Shown: positions 9,701-17,256 of the stretch, piece by piece
How positions within the stretch are numbered: position 1 is the first letter of the stretch
How the letters are laid out: each line of letters begins with the position of its first letter
Source of the DNA: Thermoplasmata archaeon
GTDB lineage: Archaea > Thermoplasmatota > Thermoplasmata > GCA-020350865
Assembly: GCA_020348445.1 (NCBI GenBank)
Contig: CP070751.1
Span: 951,416 to 997,350 of the forward strand
Reading direction: 5' to 3'
DNA length: 45,935 bases
Translations under genes and position numbers: made by a program
Notes under the pieces: generated by a model
What the model saw: the letters and a program-made list of their open reading frames with translations, nothing else
The model's database searches: none
What the model was told of the DNA's origin: nothing

Positions 9701-11572
9701 GAGCTTGTTGGAGGGGTCTTTATCTCCTATTCTTTTGAAGAGGAATACAATATGGATCTGATGGCCAGAATCGAATTTGGTGATGTATCGCAGATTGGAG
9801 ACTGCATATGGACCCACGGTATAAGCATGAAATCAAATGAAGAGGGCTCCATATTCACAAAGGTCTTTCTAACTGGTCTTCCGCAGAGTGCAGAACTAAG
9901 ACTGGAGCTTGCAGGTGACAGACGTGTCGTTGATTTTACGCTTATCAACTTCCAGCCTAGATACGATTTTTTGATATTTGATGTAAAGGCAATGGATGAT
10001 ATTGAGGTTCTATTTTATATCGATGATATCGCGGGAAAAATCCACGAGATTTCATTTAACTCCAGTTTCAATATCTCCTTTTCAAACACCATAGCAAATC
10101 TTGACTGCCGGGTACGATCAGATGAGGACCTTGGGAGCATATTTCTCGAGGGGCGAATAGATGAACCTTATCCCACACAGGTTGAAATGTACCTATCCAG
10201 TGTTCCTAAAAATCTTGATACAAGGATCTCTGCACAAAATGATATCAGCCTTTCACACAACGCTAGTAGATTTATAGAGCATCTTTTGCTGAACATTGAA
10301 AGAGAAATCGAAGACAGTTGGTACAACGGAACTGTGATTGCACACGAGATTCCCACCAATCTCGATATCGCTTTTAAGACAAATACCAAATACACGAAAG
10401 ACACACCACTTGTGGGAATGCCTGGCGTTAACGTGAAGACAGACCACGATACACTTGATCTTTACATGAACATGGATGGCAGAGCTTTTGGAAGAAGGGG
10501 AAGCTATGAAGTGTACGTCGAGAACCTGAGATCAGGACTTTCGGCCGGCCTTATAGGTGACTCTTACAAGATAAGAGCTGAAAATCTTGATCATTTTGTA
10601 TTGGTCTCTAGAGATATGCCAATTATGCCCATGTACCACCTGAAATCCATGAGCCTTTGTGCCAATGATTTAAAGAGCCTTGATCTAAAAGTACAACTAG
10701 CAGCTAACTCTCTTCCCGTAATTCAATTGGATAATGCACGTTGCAAAGATCTGAGGCTCGCACTTTCACATGACATGGATTTTCTAGGTGCCAGACTTTC
10801 CCCAAATATCGTTTTGTCAGAGGCCACGTTCTACCAATCAAGTAATTCTAATCTACTGATATTGTTCAAGAGCCCAACACATATCAACGGCATCTCCACG
10901 AGTCTTGAAAAGGGAAGGACTGTGGTTCTCGTTCCAAACCTTTTTATGACACTGGTGGTCACATTTGCACCTCTTTTTGTGGTACTTCATGTTCTTCTTT
11001 TTGCACTGTGGGGCATGGTGAAGATCCGTCAGGGTATGAAAAAAGGATATGAAGAGAACCCCGAAGACGAAGAACCACAAGATGACAAGGCAAACAATAA
11101 ATCCAATCCTAACGACAAAACCCAAAGCACAAAAGAAGATAAAAAGTGGGGTAAAAGGAAAAAAATGGTTGTGGTGGTTTTCCTATTGATTATTCTTGCT
11201 AGTCTATTGTATTATTTCATGGTGCCCTGGGTGGAACTTTCTGTCTCCACAAGCTTTTCTGAGACCCCTTCAGGTATTTTTGTGGTCTGCGAAGCTTCAA
11301 ATACAGGTACCGTTATGGTCGAGGATCTAAGCATTAATGTCAATGTTTATAACTCCTCTGGAGTGCTTATGAACACTACTTTCTTTTCCTCCTCCATCCT
11401 AAAAAGATGGCAGTATGCACATGGTTATGTGCAATATTTTGGAGATCAGTTTGAATCCTACAAAATCGAAATCTCGGTTTACTTCAAAGCAAATGGCAAG
11501 GGATACAGAGACACTTTTTCTCACGAGGCCAGTGATTACATGAGACTGGCCTTCGAAAAAAAGGTACCGTAA
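6716..11572 (+). CDS. Giant membrane-anchored surface protein (1618 residues), family not recognised
   Basis: GTG 6716 is the best start: it follows GGAAGAAGGA and overlaps the previous stop; the frame is open further upstream but only inside the preceding gene. A hydrophobic segment near residues 38-60 is followed by about 1380 residues of beta-rich ectodomain. A loop with ValDIDSDGTDDIE-like acidic residues lies near residue 215, and many later units of about 90 residues contain motifs such as NLPxxLxxS, so the region may be a repetitive solenoid. Near the C-terminus are a hydrophobic segment (FMTLVVTFAPLFVVLHVLLF), a highly charged linker, and a second membrane segment (MVVVVFLLIILASLLYYF). 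A final domain of about 110 residues resembles an Ig-like CARDB or DUF fold (SNTGTVMVEDLSINVNVYNSSG). The protein ends 11 bases before the convergent serpin stop. Function is unknown. Confidence 0.85.
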   Translation: MVNRAHDPEMVHNMQKFRNTISGISKRADKFVPKHDLFFKSMFTLFFVILVALQPALLEGNISDKIPKAYHDFGVYEGRNALLSNISAIEESQEIAEIAEGVLDVTIHDNTDDIQFWDGVSDAMSFRTLDVPEMEMPGIIGRAQDFGVKTIIGTIAEGRSYYIYANSSDNPDGTWVTHLSVGDMTKRPVIHSKLVSNEVVIEPLNPTPVDIDSDGTDDIEVELVIEATVDGGLSTNFSDPLGNIPIPSIPPIPNTSDNPPRVRITYPPTSLWIVGRSLISDTWRIGGWTWEFDLETDSPEIEKVVVAFDDNGENATWEEATLSKIINPPNILLNWFRWTYDINLRDFDNGLHTVYVRAYEGDDFTEDSVTILVSNPVYKGMRLLVNVDRINSAFDQASEINILRPLSHGGNQYIWSLGMNFDDIPDSFKAYLSPDALSLNNHLPTPGSPLLGSVIVEYLEGPFHLGWDASATPPGLGFCFSHAQVDSTENNLTEATWLKLNFTGSDPPQFAEIMLSLNTTMQIGLNFSADANLLSWQSDKETNLQLVYHDERDKDTIHMIATVFGLPRNLEIELENQSSIKPYDVYTSIHLNASSGIAGLVIKEYIFEDEKLHIGLGVNISNLPKNFFLNGTYSAFSIKSPKIQDIAGDFMWPYLWDVISMLVGRIFVQVAERVVSLPLRFLDSGLLSGEYILSMPEGEKIDKLSFYLTDYEYPQSDGNFLCFYSTSDTNLSLSGRFFNIQGLHALSNESGILLDAELITDQKLTIINCHGTEGKDFEYVHLSNIPSHFIMSINESNLNYSANENIDWLEFLSNNSGTHIYIKITDMPKKLNFVQGESSIMLDTHGEGITSLEFVVSDSRAKSLDGNYLMLISNPDMKMLSGRISNIKRLYYSNALPQTLALSLKGGYPLQIAGRIESQNIQDNLVLDAQIANLPDELTISVPNDRFSASFDILNITSVSGVKDLVGKFASLSDIGNTFLGLMVNITELLTTELSELVGGVFISYSFEEEYNMDLMARIEFGDVSQIGDCIWTHGISMKSNEEGSIFTKVFLTGLPQSAELRLELAGDRRVVDFTLINFQPRYDFLIFDVKAMDDIEVLFYIDDIAGKIHEISFNSSFNISFSNTIANLDCRVRSDEDLGSIFLEGRIDEPYPTQVEMYLSSVPKNLDTRISAQNDISLSHNASRFIEHLLLNIEREIEDSWYNGTVIAHEIPTNLDIAFKTNTKYTKDTPLVGMPGVNVKTDHDTLDLYMNMDGRAFGRRGSYEVYVENLRSGLSAGLIGDSYKIRAENLDHFVLVSRDMPIMPMYHLKSMSLCANDLKSLDLKVQLAANSLPVIQLDNARCKDLRLALSHDMDFLGARLSPNIVLSEATFYQSSNSNLLILFKSPTHINGISTSLEKGRTVVLVPNLFMTLVVTFAPLFVVLHVLLFALWGMVKIRQGMKKGYEENPEDEEPQDDKANNKSNPNDKTQSTKEDKKWGKRKKMVVVVFLLIILASLLYYFMVPWVELSVSTSFSETPSGIFVVCEASNTGTVMVEDLSINVNVYNSSGVLMNTTFFSSSILKRWQYAHGYVQYFGDQFESYKIEISVYFKANGKGYRDTFSHEASDYMRLAFEKKVP

Positions 11573-11583
11573 GAGAATGTGTT

Positions 11584-12858
11584 TCACAAGGTGGGATCAA
11601 CGACCCTACCTATGAATAATATGTTCCCTGTTTCTTTGTCCTGTACGAGGAATATGAATGGATGATCTGCATAGAATGTGGGTGGGCCGGAATACGTTCC
11701 AATTGTCACGGCAGTTGCCGCTGCAGCCTCTGTTCCTTTTTCGTTCACCTCGATAAAACCCTGATGAATTACAGATGTAATATAAAGGTCTTTTTTGCCG
11801 TTCATTCCCGAAAAATCTGCCTGTGCTTCCGAAAATGCAGTTAGCATGCCCATCTCTTTCAGGGTATCGGACATGAAATATTTGGTCTCCAACTTGAATT
11901 TGGGCATGTAAACCTCAATTTCCGTTTCCCTAAGTTCACTTCTTAACTGGTTCAAGCTCTCTGCACTTAAGGACTCTTCAAGGGAATCCAGGTTATCCTC
12001 TGTAGGAAGAAGTATGAGCATGGATAGATCATCTCCCTTATATGGCAGCTCAATGATTTGGGCTATATCTGTCGCCGTGTAATTGAAGGACTCACCACTT
12101 AAACCCATCATCTGGACCTTAACTGTTTTTTCTGAGCTGACTCTAAAATCCGCTTCCTGGGTGTTTTCCTCGTCAAATTGTGTGGCCCAATCTCCTTTAA
12201 AATAGATTGCATTGGTAAGAACGAGCCTTGTTAACTCATTGATTACCCCCGGCGGGATTAGATCCTGTATTTTATCGTTTGTTCGCTCTTCTACCCAGTT
12301 ATTTATGGTTTCCCTTGATTCTTCAGGCTCTCCTTTAAAGTCTAAATCGGTGGTCTTCCCCATGTAGTATTGTTCTATTATATTCAAATAATCAGTTAAG
12401 AATTTATAATCCTCTTGGGTCCATAATGCATTTGCCGTACTGAGGATGTAATCTGTATTATCTATATTGTATTCGTTATACAATCTAGCAAATGCTGCTC
12501 TTCGTGTAATATCTTCCTCTGGAAAATGAAGAACAGATTGCATCTCTGAGGCTGTCTGCCCCCTTGCGCCCTCGTAGGTCATTGCAAGGGCAACAGAGAT
12601 GCTGTACGGAGAGAAAAAGATGTTATCCTCCTTATCCTTATATTGCAGATAGAGCTCAAATGCAAATTGATTATTAGCGTAAACAACACTGGCTACACCT
12701 TGTGAGGTTGCCATGCTGTCATCTGCAAAGGATCGTATTTGGTCCTCTTCTCCCACAAAGGAATCCGTAACTGGTTGGTTGATACAACCGCCGAAAAAGA
12801 TGTTAAAGGTAACGACGATGGTGGCTATCATCCCAATGAAAACTGTTTTTCGGGTCAT
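11584..12858 (-). CDS. Serpin (serine protease inhibitor), lipoprotein
   Basis: The 424-residue product is a full-length serpin with an N-terminal lipoprotein signal ending in the lipobox FGGC. The core shows family landmarks such as NNWVEERTNDKIQDLIP, LVLTNAIYFKGDWATQF and the C-terminal DHPFIFLVQDKETGNILFIG. The reactive-loop hinge EKGTEAAAAT is the small-residue type found in inhibitory serpins. Counting from the P17 Glu places P1-P1' at Tyr-Ser, which suggests inhibition of chymotrypsin- or subtilisin-like proteases. Lipid anchoring would place it on the outer face of the membrane, where it could shield surface proteins from the cell's own or foreign proteases. A TATA box lies at 12880-12891 and a phased repeat lies just beyond it. 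Serpins are sporadic in archaea. Confidence 0.95.
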   Translation of the reverse strand: MTRKTVFIGMIATIVVTFNIFFGGCINQPVTDSFVGEEDQIRSFADDSMATSQGVASVVYANNQFAFELYLQYKDKEDNIFFSPYSISVALAMTYEGARGQTASEMQSVLHFPEEDITRRAAFARLYNEYNIDNTDYILSTANALWTQEDYKFLTDYLNIIEQYYMGKTTDLDFKGEPEESRETINNWVEERTNDKIQDLIPPGVINELTRLVLTNAIYFKGDWATQFDEENTQEADFRVSSEKTVKVQMMGLSGESFNYTATDIAQIIELPYKGDDLSMLILLPTEDNLDSLEESLSAESLNQLRSELRETEIEVYMPKFKLETKYFMSDTLKEMGMLTAFSEAQADFSGMNGKKDLYITSVIHQGFIEVNEKGTEAAAATAVTIGTYSGPPTFYADHPFIFLVQDKETGNILFIGRVVDPTL

Positions 12859-12879
12859 GTTTAAATGAACGTTTATAAT

Positions 12880-12891
12880 GATATATTATAC
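12880..12891 (-). promoter_or_regulatory. TATA box of the serpin gene
   Basis: ATAATATATC on the minus strand is centred about 27 bases before the ATG at 12858. This spacing would give a leaderless or nearly leaderless transcript. Confidence 0.55.
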
Positions 12892-12898
12892 TTATCTT

Positions 12899-12941
12899 AA
12901 CATGTCATTTACATGTCAAGTCATGTTGATTACATGTCAGT
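12899..12941. promoter_or_regulatory. Helically phased CATGTCA repeat upstream of the serpin promoter
   Basis: CATGTCA occurs at 12901, 12912 and 12933, with a degenerate CATGTTG at 12922, so the spacings are 11, 10 and 11 bases. The three good copies sit in the half-palindrome ACATGT. The array begins about eight bases upstream of the serpin TATA box, the expected place for an archaeal activator site. One-turn phasing puts every copy on the same face of the helix. Confidence 0.55.
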
Positions 12942-13050
12942 ACAATGAACTCGATTATAGAAGGACGAAAGAGGAATTGATAAAGAGGGGATGACAAAGA
13001 GAAGGGATGAGAAGTGTGAGTGAACTTAGTATATTAATTGGTTACGAACC

Positions 13051-14886
13051 TCACAAGGGAACTTCCCATTCACATTTTGAAATAGCATGAATATAATATC
13101 CCCTTCCAGGTTCAAAATGATCTGAGGGACCTAATCCTATCCACTTTTGTGCGGTGGCATTGTAAGTCCATATTGCGTTCACATCCACGTCAAAGGTGAG
13201 GTTGTTCAATCCCTTAGTCCTATCATGGCTCGAAAGTGAGGGATATCCAACCATGTTCCAGCCAGGATAAAGGGTAATTATTTGGTTCTCTGTTGGTTCT
13301 GTACCATTATAATAGAATATCGTATCTCCAGATTGCGTGATATGAATCCAGAAGCCCATTTTTTCATTTATCAGGTTCAAATCATTGCCATAGGGCTCCC
13401 CCTTTTTGTAATGCTTCCAGTCTTTATTTAGATCTAGCCATTGAACTGCATCATAGGAGCCACTAATTGAACCAAGCACATCATTTAAATCCTGATCAGT
13501 TTGAACCCAGGGAACTGAAACCAGGTTCCATCCTTTCTTTAAAATGGTATAACTCCCGGGAGGCGGTTCGACATAACTTCCAAAGCAGTACAGCCTTCCG
13601 CCATTGCCATGTGTCCCCACAAAAGCCCTTCCATTGGAGATTGCAGCCGTGGCGTCCACATCACCCTGCGTATCAAATCGCCATAAATAATCCTCTAAAC
13701 CTGGAGTTTGGGTCAAGTTAAAGCAGTAGATGAAGTTGTCTTTTGAGCCTATGTATAATCTATTATTTGTCACAGCAGGGGATGACCAGGTACTATGGAT
13801 GTTGTACTGCCAAATTACAGTGGTTACGCCTCCACCTCCCGTGGCATCAAGACAAAATAGGTTGCCTGAATTACTGTCGGAAATTGAGCCTACATATATC
13901 CTTCCATTGTAATAGCCTGCAGAGCAGAAGAAAGAAACTGGGTAGCCAGGATAGAACTCCCAGATCTTTGTCAGGTTCGACTCGTAAAGGCAATACAGCC
14001 GATTTACGTCCTTTGCAGTATCGTAACCGCAGCCCACATATATTCTATCATTTACAATCAGAGGAGAAAAATACGAGGCATAGGCCATATCAAATGTATT
14101 GTTTGCAGTTGCAGTTGCTGTTGGCTGGTTCTCTTTTATTTGGTACAAATATCCATCGCATGCAGAAAGATACACATGACCATTTGAATAGGCAGGTGCC
14201 GCATACAATCCCCAATTATCTAATCCACTGGATAATGTTTGAAACTTCCACAATACTTCACCTGTATATTGATCAATACAGTACAGCTTCCTGTCACTGC
14301 CTCCGATAAATACCTTGCCATTTGCCACAGTGGGTGAACCGTCACCGTGCTTGTAATTACCTGGATCGTCCACCCTCCATTTGATTGTGCCATTATTTGC
14401 ATAAAGGCAATATATCCTGTCTCCTCCAAAATAGATGTAACCGTCAGAGTATGCAGGTGAAGAACATACCCCAAATGTACCTGTCACAGGCTCGATAGTG
14501 TAAGTTCTCCAGGCAAGTGTGCCATTGTTCTCATAATAGCAATTCATTGCCTCGTCAGCACCTATAAATACCCTGCCATCTGCAAGACAAGGGGAGCTGT
14601 AAGTTGAGCCACCAGTTGAACTGTACCAAGAGTATTCGTTTATTGTAGGGCCGAAAGATGTAGTATAGCTGGTGTGCTTTGGATTGTTAAGATACATGGG
14701 CCAGGGCTCGCCTGCCCTTGTTGGGCGGCTCATATCCTGATCAGAAGCGGTGTAAATCTCATCTTCCACATCCTCGTAGTCCACGGTCTCTTTCGGCTGA
14801 GTGCGAATAACCATACTACTTGCCATAATAAGAACAGTGATAAGAAATACAATAAATACTCTAATACTAAAACTTCTCATCTTCAT
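13051..14886 (-). CDS. Secreted PQQ-type beta-propeller protein with GWN/WEVPL C-terminal domain
   Basis: The 611-residue product has a signal peptide (about 1-30). A PQQ/BamB-like beta-propeller follows (about 55-430) with repeated blades of the kind DGRVFIGADEAMNCYYxxNGTxxW and VYLSACDGYLY. The last 166 residues (bases 13051-13551) are the shared domain with two GWN halves (GWNLVSVP and GWNMVGYP), each closing in a W/Y-I-H motif, and the terminal WEVPL. ATG 14886 is preferred because a TATA box (14908-14915) lies 26 bases before it and the MKM opening matches other genes here; ATG 14880, served by GGGTGAT, is an alternative. The propeller probably binds a surface ligand, and the C-terminal domain may handle sorting or attachment (inference). 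Confidence 0.9.
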   Translation of the reverse strand: MKMRSFSIRVFIVFLITVLIMASSMVIRTQPKETVDYEDVEDEIYTASDQDMSRPTRAGEPWPMYLNNPKHTSYTTSFGPTINEYSWYSSTGGSTYSSPCLADGRVFIGADEAMNCYYENNGTLAWRTYTIEPVTGTFGVCSSPAYSDGYIYFGGDRIYCLYANNGTIKWRVDDPGNYKHGDGSPTVANGKVFIGGSDRKLYCIDQYTGEVLWKFQTLSSGLDNWGLYAAPAYSNGHVYLSACDGYLYQIKENQPTATATANNTFDMAYASYFSPLIVNDRIYVGCGYDTAKDVNRLYCLYESNLTKIWEFYPGYPVSFFCSAGYYNGRIYVGSISDSNSGNLFCLDATGGGGVTTVIWQYNIHSTWSSPAVTNNRLYIGSKDNFIYCFNLTQTPGLEDYLWRFDTQGDVDATAAISNGRAFVGTHGNGGRLYCFGSYVEPPPGSYTILKKGWNLVSVPWVQTDQDLNDVLGSISGSYDAVQWLDLNKDWKHYKKGEPYGNDLNLINEKMGFWIHITQSGDTIFYYNGTEPTENQIITLYPGWNMVGYPSLSSHDRTKGLNNLTFDVDVNAIWTYNATAQKWIGLGPSDHFEPGRGYYIHAISKCEWEVPL

Positions 14887-15089
14887 CACCCACTCCGAAC
14901 TTACTTGTTTTATAGTTTCCGATACGCTTTTGTAAATATAAATAATTTATCATGAATATATATACCAGTTTATACAAGGATTAACTGGTTTTAAAGGGTG
15001 TAGCATCGGGTTGAATTGGACAAATTAATTATTTATAATATGTGTTATAGTGTGCGGAAAATGGTCCTGAGGATTTAGATAAATTTTTT

Positions 15090-17006
15090 CTACTCAATCC
15101 CATGAGTTTTTTTCATATGTTTTTCGAGATTGATTTTTTTTAGTCGTACATTGCATTTTGGACATTTTGTCCATTCCTCTTCATCTTCTTCACTTTCTGA
15201 CTCTTTATCGGATTGTTGTCTCTTCTTCAGCATTATTATGCTAGCCACGATAATGACAATCAAAATGACAATGATTATGATTAGCCATCCATAATCCCAA
15301 ATATTCCATTCCTCATCACGAGGATAATCGCCTTTATCTGTTGGATCAGTTTCTGCCTTGTACTCATCAAGGTTGGAAAAACCGTCGCCGTCTGCATCTT
15401 TATTGGCATCTGTTGGATCGGTGGTATTTAGGCCATATTTCTCCTCCCAGGAATCTGGTATTCCATCATTGTCATCATCAGGATCAGCATTATCCCCTAT
15501 TTCATCATTATCAGAATCTATCCATTCACTGGAATTATTTGGAAATGCATCTTCATTATCTGGATGTCCATCACCATCACTGTCAATAAATTTTGAAATA
15601 TCGCTTAAAAGACTTTCATACCAATACACAGTCAACCAGGGCTTGTACGACACATTATCATTAACTGCATCGCCACTGCCTTCTCCAGATCCACTGGGCC
15701 CATCCTCAGATCCCCACCAATTGTACCTTGCATCCACATATGCCTCGGCAAACACTCCATATTCTAGATTGTTGTATATATTATTATGAGTCAGTTTATT
15801 ATTGACGTGATCATGTTTAATATGAATACCATACTGTCCATTGTGAGCTATAGTGTTATTTTCTACGATATTTCCTCCTCCCATACCTGAGATATATATC
15901 CCCGAGGCTGAGTTATTGTTAATTCTGTTTCTGATCACTGTATTATTTGGACCCCATAAAGTTACCCCATGTTCTACATTATTGGTAATTGTATTATTTT
16001 CAATTATTATGTTTGATCCGTACCATAAGTAAACACCGCCATAATCCATTATGTTATTTTTTATCAAAAAGTAATGACAATCTCTTAGAATAACCGTGCC
16101 TGCTTTCCCATCAATGGTTATTGGGCTATTCTCAGTCCCTGATATGCCATCAAAATAATAAACTCCCTGTCCATTCAATGTATTATTTAATACCTCAATA
16201 CCGTCGCATACATTAATGGAATTATTAATCAGAGTATTGTTGTTTATTTTATTTTTTGTTCCACCTTTTGCAGCGATCCCATGACCCTTGTTATCTGTAA
16301 CCACGTTGTTCTCAACAACAGATTTATCGCCCCAGCTAACAGCAATACCTTCGTATTGGTTATTGCTAACTACATTGTTTTTTACGATGTTGCCTGTTCC
16401 ACCTGCTATCTCAATACCCAATCCTGCATTACCACTTACCAAATTAGATTCTATTATATTCCCGGATCCATATGCCGAGACAATTCCATTGGCTCCGTAA
16501 CCAAGCACTATATCTTCAACGATATTGTTTTTTATTACGTTATTTGAACCATCATTGTTAGGTATTCCTACCCATCTGCTCCGTCTGACTGAATTGTTCT
16601 CAATTAGGCAGTTCGATCCCGTTATTTTAATGCCGTTACCGCCGTCTTCAACATCAAAGCCCTTGAACGTGACCCAACTCGCAGTAATCTCGACAACTGT
16701 CTTTTGTTGTGTCGGGTCATTTATCGTATTGTTGATACTAACGTCCTCTGTTTCTTCTCCAATCACTGTCAGTTTTTTGTCTATTACTATATTCTCTTCA
16801 TATTTACCGGCAAATACATGTACCGTATCCCAATCACTTGCATTATCTATGGCCTGCTGAATAGTTGGATAATCTGTTGGGACATAGATTGTTGTCTCGC
16901 CCTCTGCCTCCCCAACGAACTTGTCAAAAAACCCGATTATCCCGGTGAACATCCATCCCAGAAACAGAAAAACCAACACCATTGAAATTATCTTTTTCAT
17001 TTTCAT
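15090..17006 (-). CDS. Surface parallel beta-helix (NosD-like) protein with TSP3 repeats, membrane segment and cytoplasmic zinc finger
   Basis: The 638-residue product has a signal peptide (about 1-35), the PTIQQAIDNASDWDTVHVFAGKY-type start of a right-handed beta-helix, and many NxIxNNxVxxN coils up to about residue 420. Calcium-binding DxDxDG repeats follow (about 465-560). Then comes a membrane segment of Trp, Ile and Val (about 570-592), a charged stretch, and a C-terminal CPKC...H-x4-H motif (about 613-636), a C2H2-type zinc finger. This order places the beta-helix outside and the zinc finger inside the cell. Beta-helices of this type bind or cut polysaccharides, but no catalytic triad could be assigned by eye. 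Unlike the neighbouring secreted proteins it lacks the WEVPL domain and has its own membrane anchor. Confidence 0.9.
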   Translation of the reverse strand: MKMKKIISMVLVFLFLGWMFTGIIGFFDKFVGEAEGETTIYVPTDYPTIQQAIDNASDWDTVHVFAGKYEENIVIDKKLTVIGEETEDVSINNTINDPTQQKTVVEITASWVTFKGFDVEDGGNGIKITGSNCLIENNSVRRSRWVGIPNNDGSNNVIKNNIVEDIVLGYGANGIVSAYGSGNIIESNLVSGNAGLGIEIAGGTGNIVKNNVVSNNQYEGIAVSWGDKSVVENNVVTDNKGHGIAAKGGTKNKINNNTLINNSINVCDGIEVLNNTLNGQGVYYFDGISGTENSPITIDGKAGTVILRDCHYFLIKNNIMDYGGVYLWYGSNIIIENNTITNNVEHGVTLWGPNNTVIRNRINNNSASGIYISGMGGGNIVENNTIAHNGQYGIHIKHDHVNNKLTHNNIYNNLEYGVFAEAYVDARYNWWGSEDGPSGSGEGSGDAVNDNVSYKPWLTVYWYESLLSDISKFIDSDGDGHPDNEDAFPNNSSEWIDSDNDEIGDNADPDDDNDGIPDSWEEKYGLNTTDPTDANKDADGDGFSNLDEYKAETDPTDKGDYPRDEEWNIWDYGWLIIIIVILIVIIVASIIMLKKRQQSDKESESEEDEEEWTKCPKCNVRLKKINLEKHMKKTHGIE

Positions 17007-17224
17007 GACATATCCCTTTTATGACTGACTTTTATTATCTTTTTAACTCCGTATCCCACCCTCTGCTCGCTTTATTTATTGCTAACCTTGCCAAATGGAA
17101 TTAATAAAATACAGGCTTATAACTCTTTTTGTGGCTTCATAAATTACCTATGGCCTTTCGCTCTACTCCCTGATTCCTTAATTTATTCTCGGAAACGATT
17201 GGTAGGGATTCTGTTATTGGATTT

Positions 17225-17256
17225 GGCAGGCACAGAAGAGGGGATGCAGAATCCCT
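17225..17256 (+). repeat. Right-end fragment of the G-rich repeat at the stop of a WEVPL-domain gene
   Basis: Only the terminal part GAGGGGATGCAGAATCCC is present, directly before the stop codon on the plus-strand map. The same junction is seen at 40.8 kb. The stretch before it (about 17195-17225, GGTAGGGATTCTGTTATTGG) resembles 43858-43880. The rest of 17007-17256 shows no gene. Confidence 0.45.
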
